From positions 62,001 to 126,000 of the forward strand of contig NW_004775933.1 of the NCBI RefSeq assembly GCF_000247815.1: a stretch of 64,000 bases of DNA. Reading direction: 5' to 3'. Every line of letters begins with the position of its first letter. Within the stretch, counting starts at the first letter, position 1. Positions 10,576-23,717 of this stretch are shown here, in pieces. The DNA is from Ficedula albicollis. Lineage: Eukaryota > Chordata > Aves > Passeriformes > Muscicapidae. The notes below the pieces were generated by a model. The model saw only the letters and a list, made by a program, of their open reading frames with translations. It was not told where the DNA came from and searched no databases. The position numbers and the translations under genes were made by a program.

Positions 10576-11714
10576 CTCTCGGAGAACCCCCTGCTCCTGC
10601 GGGGAATCCTGGCCCGGTGTTAATCCGTTACTTCTGGGCATTTTCGGGGACATGGAAATCCAGCTGTGATCTACAGCAGTTTGGGGTTTGGGGTGAAGAG
10701 TCGGGAGAGCCACGGCCACCCCAGGTCAGAAGAAATGATGGAAAATCCTCCTCCAGCCCCGTTTCCAAGAGTTCTCCCAGCGGTACTTGGAGGAGGGAAG
10801 GAAGGGAATTTCCACAGATAATTTTGGGAGTTGGGAACCTCAAGGGTTGGATATTGGGCAATTTTTGTCCTTGGTTGTTGTAGAGGTGCTGGAGGGCGTG
10901 TCCTGCCTCGTGGGATTTGAGGCTTTATTCGAGTTCATCTGCTGATTTCTGCTTCAGATTAAGAAAAAAAAAATAACCCCCAAAAAACTCCACAGCCACA
11001 TAAATTGATAGGAAAATACCACAATGAGGCCAGTTTTGCTAACCAGTACATTTGAATTTCATGATAACTCTAAAAATGGGAAGAAGCACGTTTTTGCACC
11101 TGTGAGCAGAGAACTGTGGGTTTCAACCCTGCTGCAAATCTGCCAGAATTGCCCAAAAAAATTCCTGAAGAAGTTCCTGGTTTTCTTTCAGGGAAAATCC
11201 AAAGCATGGAGTGGTTCTTACTTACTGGTTCTACATTTTTCATTATTGTTGCTGTTGTTGTTATTATTATTATTGTTACAACAACATATTTCAGTTTTTG
11301 AGCTTGAGTCTCAGTATTGTAGCCTGAGCCTGGTGGCCTCTGAATTTTGTTGGAAAAGCAATGAGTTAAAAATCTCTGCTTTTCCAGACGCCCTCGTTCT
11401 GTCTCAGGGCTGCACTTCTCGGGAGTTGGTGTTAATTGCTGAATAATCTCCGTGACATTGATGATGAGTGACAAGGCAATTACGGCGCTGGAGCTGCTCT
11501 GCTGAGGAATTTGGCTGCAGAAGTTGCCTGTGGTTCCCACAGGTGAAACCCTTACCTCATTTCACCAGAATCTGGTTGTCTGGTGAAGGTGAAGCCAAGA
11601 AGGAGAAGTTGAGCAATCGGTTCTGGTTTGAGCAAAACGAGGGGATGAAGCAAAGCTGGGATTTGTGGAACGTTGGTTGTGTCCTTCTCATGGTCCAGAC
11701 CAGCACCAGCACAG
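10576..11714. other. Single-copy intron sequence with a TTG/TTA microsatellite
   Basis: A short TTG/TTA trinucleotide stretch is at 11245-11285. No gene is recognised in the rest. Confidence 0.5.
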
Positions 11715-12246
11715 GATCCTAAAAACTTTGGGGTGGAAGGGACCCTAAAGCTTATCCAGTGCCACTCCATCCCTGGCAGGGACACCTCAACTGGCCCAGG
11801 GGGATCCAGCCCGGCCTTGGGCACTGCCAGGGATCCAGGGGCAGCCACAGCCAATCTGGGAATCCCAGCCCAGGCAGGAATTCCTTCCCAAGATCCCAGC
11901 CCAGTCTCCCCTTTCCCAGTGGAGCCATTCCCTGTGTCCTGTCCCTCCAGGCCTTGTCCCCAATTCCAGCTCTCCTGGAGCCCCTGCAGGGACTCTGAGC
12001 ATCCCCTGGGATTTTCCCTTCTCCAGGGAACATTCCCAGCTCTCCCAGCCTGTCTCTGGAGCAGAGGGCCTCAACATTCCCAGCTCTCCCAGCCTGGCTC
12101 TGGAGCAGAGGGCCTCTATCCCCTGGGATTTTCCCTTCTCCAGGGAACATTCCCAGCTCTCCCAGCCTGTCTCTGGAGCAGAGGGCCTCAAGTCCTTGAG
12201 CAGCTCTGGGGCCTCCTGAATTTGGGATCCAGGGCTGGGGCAGCTC
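11715..12246 (-). mobile_element. CR1 3' region (minus) with internal duplications
   Basis: Runs from the complement of the CR1 3' end (tttggggtggaagggaccc) through ggattccagg-type segments to tttgggatccagggctggg. The segment ccagctctcccagcctg..ggagcagagggcctc appears three times between 12025 and 12191, a later local duplication. Confidence 0.87.
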
Positions 12247-13282
12247 CTTGGTTTGAATTAAATTTACAAATAAGCAGCGCCCACCACAAGATCCATACCC
12301 CAGTCTGTGTCTATGTGTCTGTGGCAGAACAGGCACCTCAGTTCCCTGGTTTAAAACCCCCCCAGATCCATTTTTCCATGCAAAACCAGCCTGTTCCTGA
12401 TGTTCCAAACCATCCCTCGAGGTTTGGTTTGTGACACTCGGTCACAGCTGGAGCTGCCTGGTCGGGTCATGGGGCGAGTGGGTGATGGGAGTTCTCCATC
12501 AGACAAGTTCACAGCCAGGATTTACTCCCCCGCAGTAAAATCCTAAGGACCACTAAGCTGGGTTTAAGCACCGAGGAGATCTATGGGCCTTGTCCTCTGG
12601 TGAGATGAGAGTTATAAACTCTGTGATAAACTTTGCCTGCTGAGGCGCTGCATTTGTGACGTGTTTAGGAGAGTTTCTCTCCCAGCTCCCGCTCAGGAGT
12701 GTCTCAGATCATTAAAAACACAAATTAAACTTCCAGGCAGCCCTGCCTGGGCGGGAGGGGAAGCTTCATGCCGGTTTTACAGCTCACACGTTGACGGTGT
12801 TTTAGAGCAGCAGAGCTCCTCCATCTCCATCCCCACCACCCAGGCTGGCACTCTGCTCCGAGCCTCGCAGTTTGGAAGTTTAGACGGGATTTACAAGCGG
12901 GGCGTGGAGCAGATGAAGGATTCCTTTCACCTGAAGTGATGGCAGAGGCCTCTCCCCACTGCTAGGCCGGGTTTCAGCCCTCACCCGACTGGGATGTTGG
13001 ATTTCGGGCCTGGGCTGAGGTGTGAGGCCAGGCTTTGTTGGCAGGCTGGAGCTGTAACCTGATTAATCTGAGCAGGTAGGGAGGAACACGATCCATCAGC
13101 AGCACAGCCAGGCCAGCAGGGGATTTTTCATCAGGGGCCCTCGGAGAGGAGGTGTACGTTACCGAGGGGGGAGAAAGGAGAGAGCCTCAGCCAGCCTTTC
13201 ATCCGCGGGGGTATTGCCTAACGCCCGAGGAATCCTTTCATCAATAAATTACCTGGAGAATGGGAAAGTTTCGAAAGATCCG
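12247..13282. other. Single-copy sequence with preserved CpG; candidate conserved element
   Basis: No repeats are recognised between about 12420 and 13280. The sequence keeps several CpG sites and includes AT-rich motifs such as cctgattaatctgagcagg and ttcatcaataaattacc. I infer a possible conserved non-coding element; I cannot test conservation. Confidence 0.35.
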
Positions 13283-13868
13283 CCTGTTAGAGCGCTCTCA
13301 GCCCGCAGGTTGAAGGAACATTGTGGTTTTGGCCTGGGGCGGTTCACAGGAGCGTGGGGGTGAGAACAGGCAGCCTGAGGAAGGTGAGACCCCGAGGAAG
13401 GTGAGACCCCGAGGAAGGTGAGACCCCGAGGAAGGTGAGACCCCTGTTAGAGCGCTCTCAGCCCGCAGATTGAAGGAACATTGTGGTTTTGGCCTGGGGT
13501 GGTTCACAGGAGCGTGGGGGTGAGAACAGGCAGCCTGAGGAAGGTGAGACCCCGAGGAAGGTGAGACACTGAGGAAGGTGGGATACTGAGGAAGGTGAGA
13601 CCCCGAGGAAGGTGAGGGCCTGAGGAAGGTGAGGGCCTGAGGAAGATGGGACACTGAGGAAGGTGAGACCCTGAGGAAGGTGGGACACTGAAGAAGGTGA
13701 GACCCCGAAGAAGGTGAGACCCCAGGGAAGGTGAGACCCCGATGAAGGTGAGACCCCGAGGAAGGTGAGACCCCTAGGAAGGTGGGACACTGAGGAAGGT
13801 GAGGCCCAGAGGAAGGTGAGACCCCAAAGAAGGTGAGACCCTGAAGAAGGTGAGACCCTGAAGAAGGT
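13283..13868. repeat. 160-base duplication and 17-bp minisatellite
   Basis: A block starting cctgttagagcgctctcagc occurs at 13283 and again at 13443. Each is followed by 17-bp units of gaggaaggtgagacccc, which continue with variants to 13868 (about 26 units in the second run). Confidence 0.92.
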
Positions 13869-14498
13869 GGCTCCTGGCTTTAATTTCTCCTAACGCCCAT
13901 CCATGGGACGGTGAAGAACAAGAGGTTTTAGCGCCTTTCCAGGAAGGTTTTAGGGCACTGAGCAAGAGCCACCATTCCTGGAGGGGTTTTCTCCAGTCCC
14001 AGGACACCAAAGTTTTGCACACCGCAGGATTGCATCCCTGTCCCTCATCCTGCTCTCCCTCTCTTGTGCCAACTGGCACGGGCACAAGAACTAAGTCAGA
14101 ACAGAAAGCAGAGGAATTCTGGGCCCTGATGGGACTCCCGTGGTGTTTACGGGGTGGAAACTTCCCCAGAAATGCAGATTTCCAAAGGCCTCTTGCTGTC
14201 GACGTGTTTTTGTTGCTGGTTTTTCAGGAATTCTGCACCACGGGTCGCCTGCTGCTGCTGACAATTGGGCAAATGGTTTTAGTGGCAATGAAAGGGGTCG
14301 TTTGTGAGGGGTGATGAGCAGGGAGCAAACCAGAGATGGGATTTACAGTCTGTTTGCTCCCATCCTGCCCTAATTTCCTCGTGTTTACTGCGTGCAAAGA
14401 GTTCTCCAAGCCCAACCTCAGGCACGTTGGCTTTTCCAGCAGGCTGCACCAGCACGGGGAGCCTCAGCTCTTGAGTTTTGGGTGCCTTGTGTTCATGG
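13869..14498. other. Single-copy intron sequence
   Basis: No gene or repeat recognised. Confidence 0.45.
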
Positions 14499-14600
14499 AG
14501 TCGTGAAATCGTGGAATCACGGCCTGGTTTGGGTTGGAAGGGATCCCAAAATCATCTCATTTCATGGGCAGGGCCAGCTGCCCCACACTGGGTGGTAAGT
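14499..14600 (-). mobile_element. CR1 3' end (minus)
   Basis: Contains gtcgtgaaatcgtggaatca and tttgggttggaagggatcc, the complement of a CR1 tail. Confidence 0.75.
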
Positions 14601-15657
14601 GGGAGTTGGACCCCACTGTCCACCTCTGCATGAACTTCCAGACTGTTTTCCTCCAGCTGTGCAATCTGTGCCCAGCAGAGCCTCTCCAGGGACAGTCATT
14701 CCACAGCCACAGTCATTCCATGGTGGCAGCTGGAGAAAATCCCCCCACAAAGCAAATTTCCTGTGACCCACCGACCTGAAGCTTTCCTGTGTCCCAGCTT
14801 GGCTTCCCACAGGAGAGAGAAAATTTCAGATCTTTCCCTGCAGGATCTGCTCTCGGTTTGGATGCTGGCAAAGAATGGATGGCTGGGAGCCTTCCTAATA
14901 AATTGTGTTTTTCCAAAGCAATGAGGCCTTGCTGCAGAGCGAGCTGCTGAATTACAGCCTGGAGGAATCGCTGGTGTCAGCTTGGAGTAGCTCAGGATCA
15001 TCGTGAAGGGCGAGAGACAGGAGGAATTTTAGGTTTTTTTCAGTGTTTTGACTGGCAGGTTTTGCTTCATTTTGATCCTGACCATTGCAGCCCCAGTAAT
15101 TGATGCTGCAGGAATCCGTGATTAATATCCCAGTGTCCCTTTCTTGCACCAGAAGGAAAATGCTTCTACCATACGTTCAAAGCTTTCAGGGATCTTTCAG
15201 CTGGATTCCTTCAGAGTTTCTCTTCCAGCGGCATCCCAAATCTCCTGCCAGCCCCAAATCAGAAAGTTCAGGTGGCAAAAGCTTCGAGAGGAATAAATCC
15301 ACTCTTTGCCCCACATTTCAAGTGAGAATATCCAGGAGAGTCTATGGAGTGGTGCGTGGGGGGATCCCTCTGGATCTCCATTGCACGTGGGATTTGTTTA
15401 TCAGATCCTTGGGTCCATCACTCAGACCTTTGGTTTCTGGGGGTTTCTGTCCTCCAGTTCCTTGCAAACACAGAAAAGCAGAGCTGTTCCCCTATATTTG
15501 GATTTACTCTGCTGCCATTGCCTTGGGAATGTCACTTCACCCTCCTTAAACCTCAGGTCACCTCAAGGGATGGTGAGAAACCTCAGGGATGTGCAACAAA
15601 CTCCTCCTGAAACCTCGAGCAGGCCAATTGAGTTTTATCCCCATCCTTTTTACATTT
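14601..15657. other. Single-copy intron sequence
   Basis: No gene or repeat recognised apart from a short cattccacagccacagt duplication near 14695-14720. Confidence 0.45.
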
Positions 15658-15762
15658 GTGCTATAAATCCAAAACTGTTTCCCAGGGATGATTTCCCAAT
15701 TATATACAGTGCTATAAATCCAAAACTGTTTCCCAGGGATAATTTCCCAATTATATACATTG
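15658..15762. repeat. 51-base tandem duplication
   Basis: A unit starting ctataaatccaaaactgttt and ending in ttatatac is present twice (15661 and 15712) with one or two mismatches. Confidence 0.93.
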
Positions 15763-15765
15763 GGA

Positions 15766-15952
15766 AAGAATTCCGGGCTGGGAGGGTGTGGAGGGGCTGG
15801 GATGAAATTCCCAGATTTGCTGTGATGCCCCTGGATCCCAAGGCCAGGTTGGATCCACCTGGGATGGTGGGAGGTGTCCCTGCCCATGGATGAGGTGGGA
15901 ATGGATGGGATTTAATTCCTTTCCAACCCAAACCATCCCACAATCTTTAATG
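15766..15952 (+). mobile_element. CR1 3' end (plus)
   Basis: Contains gggaaagaattccgggctgg, ccaaggccaggttggatcca, and a tail with ccaacccaaaccatcccac. Confidence 0.82.
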
Positions 15953-17789
15953 TCCTTCCCAGCCTCCATCAGACCCGCGGGATTCATCGGCCACGAGCAA
16001 ATTTGGGGTCACAGGCAGCTCCACCATCGCGTCTTTGGTGCTGACCTTGTGGGGCAGGATCAGCAAGGCCAGGGACGTGCTGGGGCAGAGGGAAGGAGGA
16101 AGCCAGAGATCCCTTATCAGACAAATCCTGCCTCCGAGGTGCTTCCAACTGCTTGGAGCGGAGCCAAGCTCATCTTCGGAGCTCCGCTGCCAAAATTCCC
16201 ACAAGGACTTTATCTGATCCGCGGGGAACGGGAGCAGCCTGCAGTGCTTCCCGCACGGTGGGGTGTCTCCCAGGGGAGGCTGGGCTGGGCTCACACCTGC
16301 CTGAGGGAGAGGGGAAGCCAAAAACGGGAGCCAACTTTTTTTTTTTTATTGGGAGCGCGAATCCTCGGCTGCAGCTCGGGGTGTGCCGGCCACGGAGTCT
16401 GGGACAGCTGGCCCAGATGTTCTCAGCTTGGATTAAGGATTTGTGGTTGGGAATATCAAGCATCAGGTCAGGGACACCTTGGTGGTGGCAGTTCCTGGGG
16501 TGTCCAAGGGTTTTCCTTGGGTTTGTGGCAGTGCTGTTATTTCTTTGGTTTATTTACGTTGCTTGCCTGGGTTTGCTGGTGGGGATAAGAACAAGGATGG
16601 TTGTGGAGTCGTGGAATGGATGGGGTTGGAAAGGGGCTGAAGGCCCATCTGTTTGCTCAAAGCCTTGTACAGCCTGACACTGGAAGTTTCCAGGGATGGA
16701 GAACGGAGAGGAATTCTTTAAAATAACTTCCCAAATTCCGAGGGAACCCCAACAATGCTCTCACCTGCTCCAAAACCCCGCAGGGCAATTGCCCACCAAC
16801 CCAACCAAAGCCTGGGGGATCTCTTGTATTTCACTTCATCTCCTGAGAGGACCCAAATCAGCCTGACTTTGGGTCACAGCTCTGTGAGCACGGCAGGGAA
16901 TGAGAGAACGTGGGGAGACAGGAATTCCTGACCTCACCAGAGGGGCACATCCATGCCCAGGTGGTGAGAGCCAGGAGAGAAAAAAAGAGCGTTTTATGAG
17001 TCAAACACGATGTTTGGAGGAGCAAACCTCAACCTCGCATCTCCCCTGGTGCTCAGATGGCAGCTGATGAAAAATCCAGGTATTACTCACCAGATTTTAT
17101 CGCCTTTCCACCCCCGAAGGGCCCCCAGATACCATCACCACCTTCAGTGTTCGCACGTTTTAATTTTGGGGCAGCCCGTGGTCTTGTTGGGAGATGTCAG
17201 CGCTCTGCCTTTCGGAGTCTGCCCGCAAAAAAACCCTGGATAAATGAAAAAAAATTATAACAAAATTCATAGATTCTGGAGAGAAAGATGTGGCAGGAGG
17301 TGCCTAACGAGGGCTGTGCTCACCCGTGTCCCCTCTGAGCTCTTCAGGGTCCGATCAGATCGGGTTCCTTCTTATCTCAAGCCAACCTGGAGGGTTTTGA
17401 CAGCTTCGAAACACTCCGTGAACTTTATCAGGCAGAGGTTTTCAGGTGGAGCCTGGGCTGCACCATGGTCTGGTGCCAGGAAGCAGCACAATTCCTGCTT
17501 CCTCTGATTCCAGCTCCGGTGTTTTCTGATTTAATATGGGAAACGGTGGCAGGACCCTCCTGCCTTGGCCGTAATGAGGTGGGGAAATAAATCCTGGCTG
17601 TAAAACTGGAATAACCTGTGAGCTGCACTCTGGAAAAGCTGAGGAGGGTCTGCCAGGTGTTCTCCAGCCCTTGGTGGGGAGAAGGAGCCTGGAGTTGGCT
17701 CTCCTGTGGAGCTCTTCCATCTCCTGGGTGAGCAGAGCGGGCTCTTCTGGGAGATGGCTCTGGTGTGAATCCCTGTGCTCTAATTCCTG
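15953..17789. other. Mostly single-copy intron sequence
   Basis: A short minus-strand CR1 tail is at 16606-16645 (gagtcgtggaatggatgggg). The part 16950-17430 keeps CpG sites and has no recognised repeat. No exon was found. Confidence 0.45.
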
Positions 17790-17852
17790 GTTTAATGCTT
17801 GGACTCGGTGATCCAGAGGGTCTTTTCCATCCCAAAGGATTCTGTAGAGCCG
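17790..17852 (+). mobile_element. CR1 3' terminus (plus), short
   Basis: Contains ggactcggtgatccagaggg and tcttttccatcccaaaggat, the last 60 bases of a CR1-type element. Confidence 0.6.
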
Positions 17853-18377
17853 TGGTCGGGCCGGAGCTCGGATTAATTAACTTAAAGGATTAAAGGATTA
17901 CTCCTAATTAAAGGTTATTGGGCTTCCTTCCACCCGAGGAGGGACGTGCTGCAGGAAAAGCTGCAGCTGCTTTCTAGGAAATGGAGAAAACATGAGGAAT
18001 ATTATCCTGGGAGAGCTGGGCGTGGATTATTGTCCACCAAGAGATGGGCAACGCTTTGGGATAGCCAGGGCCAGGACCAGAGTGGGCCATTGACCCTCCA
18101 ATTAGTAAACATCAGCTGCTAATTAAGAAAAACATCCAATTAGTCAACAATACAGTAATTTTTACTTTATATTCCACCATTTTCAGGCACTTCCAGGGGA
18201 GAAACTATAAGGCCAGAGGATACAAAGTGCTCTGGGGATTTAGGCTGAGCTGGAGCTTGGCTTTTCCTGAGCTGAACGTGTTCCCTGTGTTTTCTTTCCC
18301 AAAGCTCCAAACCCATCCAAATCCCCCCTTCAGCAGCTCAGGGTTTGGTTTTGTTTTTTTTTTTTCCCTAGGACTGT
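17853..18377. other. TAAT-rich single-copy sequence; candidate enhancer
   Basis: Contains ggattaattaacttaaagg, repeated ttaaagg/attaaagg and several aattag and taattaag motifs near 18100-18160. Such clusters match homeodomain-type cores. Function is inferred only. Confidence 0.35.
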
Positions 18378-18423
18378 NNNNNNNNNNNNNNNNNNNNNNN
18401 NNNNNNNNNNNNNNNNNNNNNNN
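18378..18423. other. Assembly gap (46 N)
   Basis: Run of undetermined bases following a T run. Confidence 0.99.
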
Positions 18424-19259
18424 GGAAAATCCAAATCAATTCCTCCCGGAGCCTCCTCATGCCGGGAGCTCTTCCATTAATATCAGATGGGGAAGGCGGG
18501 CCAGGCCCTGAAAGTGGATATAGTTTGCATTTGAAGGAAGGTTTTGTGTATGAAACCGAGAAATGCGTCCCAGTCTGACACCGGTGATTGATTGCAGCTC
18601 TGCTAAAGATTAGCCAGACGTTTTAAGCACCGCAATTATTCATCTGCTCAGAGCTGGATCTATATTTAAACTGGGCCTAGCGACGGGTGGACACCGGGTT
18701 CTGCTCTGCTGGAGCGGGGAGGGAAAAGGCGATTTTTTTGGGGTGGATTATTGGATTTTTCCGCGGCTTTTCGGTGCACACGTGATGTCAATTAGGGCTG
18801 AGCCGGGCTTGGCACCACAAGGACGGGGTGGGACATGGACAGGGGGGACCAGGAGGGGTCCTGGGGGGCAGTTTGTGGTCAGGGTCTTTGTCAAAGAGCT
18901 CCTGTAACACCAGCGACCCCCAGGGCCTCGCGGGAGCCGTGTGGGCAGAGTGGTTTGGGATCGATGGGTTGATGGTGTAGGATAAAAATATTTGGGTTTT
19001 TGCGTTCCCTGCTGTTGGTGGAGGTGGAAACCCAAGGCAGGAGCTCGTTGAGGGATTCCTGGTGATTTCTGTGGGCGGGCAGAGGGACAATGGTGCAACT
19101 TTTGGCTCCACCACGGCAGAAACCAACCAAAGGCGACACCATCTCGGTGGCATTGTGCCCTTCAGTGACACATCCTGAGCCAGGGAGCCTCAGTTTCCAT
19201 CTGTGAACTGTCAAGGACACCTTGCAAACCCCAAAATTGCTCCTCTTTGCCAGTTTTCA
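18424..19259. other. Single-copy sequence; candidate conserved element
   Basis: The stretch 18500-18720 has no recognised repeat and includes accggtgattgattgcagc, ccgcaattattcatctgc and CpG sites. The remainder shows no gene. Confidence 0.35.
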
Positions 19260-19655
<396 letters not shown>

Positions 19656-20214
19656 ATTTTTCATTCCCTGAAATTTTTCTGGTTGATCAGCTGTGCCTCA
19701 GCCCCCATCAATACTCCCCACCTTTTCCTTGCCCTGATTTCCCATCAGTGCGAGCAAGCAAACCCTGGCTCATGGATTTGCTTCACTCAGAGGATTATCC
19801 CAGAGATTTTTTTTTAGGCAAAACCAGTGGATTTGGGTCTCTGGATGACTTCTGAGGCTCTGGGAGAGGTAACTCAGACAGCCAAGCCTCTTGCCAGCAA
19901 CCCTCCATCAATTATTGGCTCCGCTCCTCTCGCTGCCGGGTTTGGAGAGCTCGGCAGGTCAGAGGGAGCCTGGGACCCCTTGGATTGGGAAGAGGGGCTG
20001 GGAATGCTGCTGGAAAACCCAGCCCTGTGATGGGTTTAGTTTCAGGAAGGCCAGGGGACAGCAGGGTCGTGGCTGTGGGGTGATGGAGCTGAGATTCCCC
20101 GGAGCCTTCGTCACCGCGGAGATTGGCGGCTCACAGCCATCGTGGAAACTCCTGATGTTCCCCCAGAAAAAACCCTTGGGAATTCCCAAACCCAGTGAAA
20201 ACTGACAGGGAGAC
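19656..20214. other. Single-copy intron sequence
   Basis: No gene or repeat recognised. Confidence 0.45.
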
Positions 20215-20626
20215 CAGGATGAGGATGAGGATGAGGGTGAGGGTGAGGGTGACCAGTGAAAACTGACAGGGAGATGAGGATGAGGATGAGGATGAGGGTG
20301 AGGGTGAGGAGGATGAGGATGAAGATGAGGATGAGGATGAGGATGAGGGTAATGATAAGGGGTGAGGAGGATGAGGATGAGGATGAGGATGAGGATGAGG
20401 ATGAGGATGAGGATGAGGATGAGGATGAGGATGAGGATGAGGATGAGGATGAGGATGAGGATGAGGATGAGGATGAGGATGAGGATGAGGATGAGGATGA
20501 GGATGAGGATGAGGATGAGGATGAGGATGAGGATGAGGATGAGGATGAGGATGAGGATGAGGATGAGGATGAGGATGAGGATGGGGATGAGGATGAGGAT
20601 GGGGATGGGGATGGGGATGAACATGG
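20215..20626. repeat. (GATGAG)n hexanucleotide array
   Basis: Starts with irregular gatgag/ggtgag units containing a duplicated accagtgaaaactgacaggg segment, becomes regular from about 20369 to 20580, then ends with gatggg variants. Reads as (DE)n or (MR)n in two frames, which is not evidence of coding. Confidence 0.95.
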
Positions 20627-21179
20627 CAAACTCAGGGTATGACGTGCCCATGGAAGGGTTCCTTGATTCCTTGCCCTCTTCCCGCTCTGCCAGTGGAATT
20701 CCTGGATGGAATTGTGGCACAGTTGAGTGCAGGTGAATTTTTAAAATTCAGAAATACAAAAACGTTGGGTTTTGATCCCGTTTTGGGAGGATTCATCCCT
20801 CTGGAGCAGCTGTTCAGGCTCTGGAGGAATTTGGCTTCACGTGCTCTCACCTCTCCTACTTTCCAATATTAATAACCCTCCCTGTTCCTGAGTGGAATTC
20901 TGGAATTGTTTTTTTCCCAAATAATCAATTTTTTGAGAATGAGAAACCCTGCAAAATTATTGATGGGTGTCCCAGAGCTCCCACCACAAGTTTGGAAAAG
21001 GGGAAATGAAGCCAAAAATGGATGGAAAAGGGGAATGTGAGGCAGGAGAGCAGCTTTAGCATTAATAAGTATTAATGAGCTGCAAAGGTCATTAAGCCAC
21101 AGGGAGCACCCAGGAATCTTTTTTGGGAATTATTCCTGCTCCATGATAATGCCCTGTGCTGTTACAGGTCTCGTCTCTG
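20627..21179. other. Single-copy intron sequence
   Basis: No gene or repeat recognised. Confidence 0.45.
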
Positions 21180-21785
21180 GGGGGAAAAAAAGGGAGAGAA
21201 AAAAGAAAAAGGGAGAAATAAAAACAGGAAAAGGGAGAGAGGATTGAGAAAATGAGGGAAAAGGGAAAAAAGAAGAAAGAAAAAGGAGAGGGGAAATGAA
21301 AAAAGGGTGGAATGAAAAGGGAAAAGAAAGGAAAAAAATATATAAATGGGGGAAGAGGAAAAGGGGAGGGGAAAGGGAAAGGGGAGAAATGGGAAAATGG
21401 GGAATGGAAAAAGGGAAAAGAAGGGAAGGAAAAAAGGGAGATAAAAATGGGGGAAAGAAGAAAAAGAGAGGGGAAGGAGAAAGGGGGAAATTAAAAGGGG
21501 AGAAGAAAAAAAAAGGAATAGGAGGAAGGAAAAAAGGAGAAAAACAGGAAAGGAGGAAAATTTAAAAAAGGAGAAAGGGAGACAAAGGAAAAATGGAGGG
21601 AAGAAGAAAGGGACAGAAAAAGCCAGGGGAGAAGGAAAATCAAAATAAAAAGGCAAAAATGAAAATAGAATGCAAGTGATGAAAAAAGACATCCCAAAAG
21701 AAAAAAAAAAAACCAAAACCAAACAAAAAAACAGAAAGAGGGAGGAAAAAAGAAGGGGAAAACAGGAAAAAAGGGGAAAATGGGA
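21180..21785. repeat. 600-base polypurine tract
   Basis: Almost only A and G on the plus strand, without a fixed repeat unit. It is the one long tract with purines on the sense strand in this window; most others have pyrimidines there. Confidence 0.9.
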
Positions 21786-21927
21786 TGATGTTGCAGCTCC
21801 CAGCCATCCCAAATCATTCCATGGTCCCCTGAAGCAGGCAGGAGATTTTTGGCACCTTTTTGCCCAGGGTACCCAGGGCAGAGCACAAACCCCATCCCTG
21901 CACTTTGCCCTAGCAATCTTTGTACCT

Positions 21928-23335
21928 TTCCCTACAAACCCTTCTATTTTGCCATAAAAAACCCTGTATTTTTCCTTACAAACCCCCATATTTTCTCCTA
22001 CAAACCCCTGGATTTTTTCCCTACAAACCCCTGTATTTTCTCCTACAAACCCCTGGATTTTTTTCCCTACAAACCCCTGTATTTTCCCCTATAAACCCCT
22101 ATATTTTTCCCTACAAATCTCTATATTTTTCCCTATACATCCCTGTATTTTTCCCTACAAACCCCTACATTTTCCCCTACAAACCCCTGTGTCTTTCTCA
22201 TAAATCCCTGTATTTTTCCCTACACTCCCCTGTATTTTCCCCTACAAACCCTTGTATTTTTCCCTATAAACCCCTGTATCTTTCCCTTCAAACCCCTGTA
22301 TTTTCCTCTACAAATCTCTATATTTTCCCCTACAAACCTCTGTATTTTCCCCTACAAACCCCTATATTTTTTCTCTTTAAACCCCTGTATTTTCCCCTAC
22401 AAGCCCCTGTGTCTTTTCCTACAAATCCCTCTATTTTTTCCTACAAACCTCTGTATTTTCCCCTACAAACCCTTATATTTTGCCCTAAAAACCCCTGTAT
22501 TTTCTCTACAAACCCCTGTATTTTTCCATACAAACCCATGTCTTTCCCTACAAACCCATGTGTATTTTCCCCTACAAACTCTTGTATTTTTCCCTACAAA
22601 TCCCTATATTTGTCCCTACAAATCTCTTTATTTTTTCCTATAAATCCTTGCATTTTTCCCTACAAACCCTTGTACTTTTCCCTATAAACCCCTGTATCTT
22701 TCCCTACAAACCCCTGTATTTTTTCCTTACAAACCCCTATATTTTCCCCTATAAACCCCTGTATCTTTCCCTACAAGCCCCTATATTATTCCCTACAAGT
22801 CTCTATATTTTTCCCTATATAGCCCTGTATTTTCCCCTACAAACCCCTGTGTCTTTCCCATAAATCCCTGTATTTTTCCCTACACTCCCCTGTATTTTCC
22901 CCTATATATCTCTGTATTTTCCCTACAAATCCCTGGTTTTTCCCCTACAAATCCCTGTATTTTTCCCTACAAACCCCTGTGTCTTTTCCTACAAATCCCT
23001 ATATTTTTCCCTACAAACCCCTATGTTTTTCCCTATAAATCCCTGTATTTTCCCCTACAAACCCTTGTATTTTTCCCTACAAACCCTTATATTTTCCCCT
23101 ACAAACCCCTTTATTTTTCCCATAAATCCCTCTATCTTTCCCTACAAACCCTTGTCTTTCCTCCTATATATCCCTATATTCTTCCCTACAAACCCCTGTG
23201 TCTTTTCCTACAAACCCCTATATTTTCCCCTACAAACCCTTGTATTTTTCCCTGCAAATCTCAGCATTTTTCCCTATAAACCTCTATATTTTTCCCCACA
23301 AATCCCTGTATTTTTCCCTGTAAACCCCACCCACG
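21928..23335. repeat. 22-bp minisatellite, about 60 units
   Basis: The unit is approximately ccctacaaacccctgtattt plus two T or C bases, with many point variants (tataaa, tgtgtc). Long open frames in it (FPYKPLYFSLQ-type) follow from the repeat. Confidence 0.95.
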
Positions 23336-23717
23336 CTGCCAGCAGGAGCTTCTCTCCACGTGTTCCTTTGGCTGCGGGAAGGGGACGAGTGGAATTTCTG
23401 ATTCTGAGAGCCCCCATTGTCCGGATTTCCAAATCCAACATGTGCTCTTTTTTGGAAAAAAAAAAGTTGGTTTTGTTCCTGCAGTTAAAGCACCACAGAA
23501 ATATCCAAGGGATGAGGTGCTCCAGGCTCCATGGATCACAGAGCTCAGCCTTGCTGACGTTGATAAACTGGGTTTTGCTAGGCTGGGGTTTAGATTTTTG
23601 GGTTTGTGTTTGGGCTCTGAGCACCCTGCTTAGAAATGGGAGTGGTGGCCCTGAATTCTGCCTGGCCCCAAAGCTTTGCTGAGAGAAATTTTCACCTCCT
23701 AGACGAAATGGAGGGGG
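23336..23717. other. Single-copy intron sequence
   Basis: No gene or repeat recognised. Confidence 0.45.

Noticed and set aside
21920..23682. Proteins of 255 and 219 residues with PYKPLYFSLQ repeats
   Set aside because: Direct products of the 22-bp minisatellite; variant units do not preserve reading frame or conserve residues.
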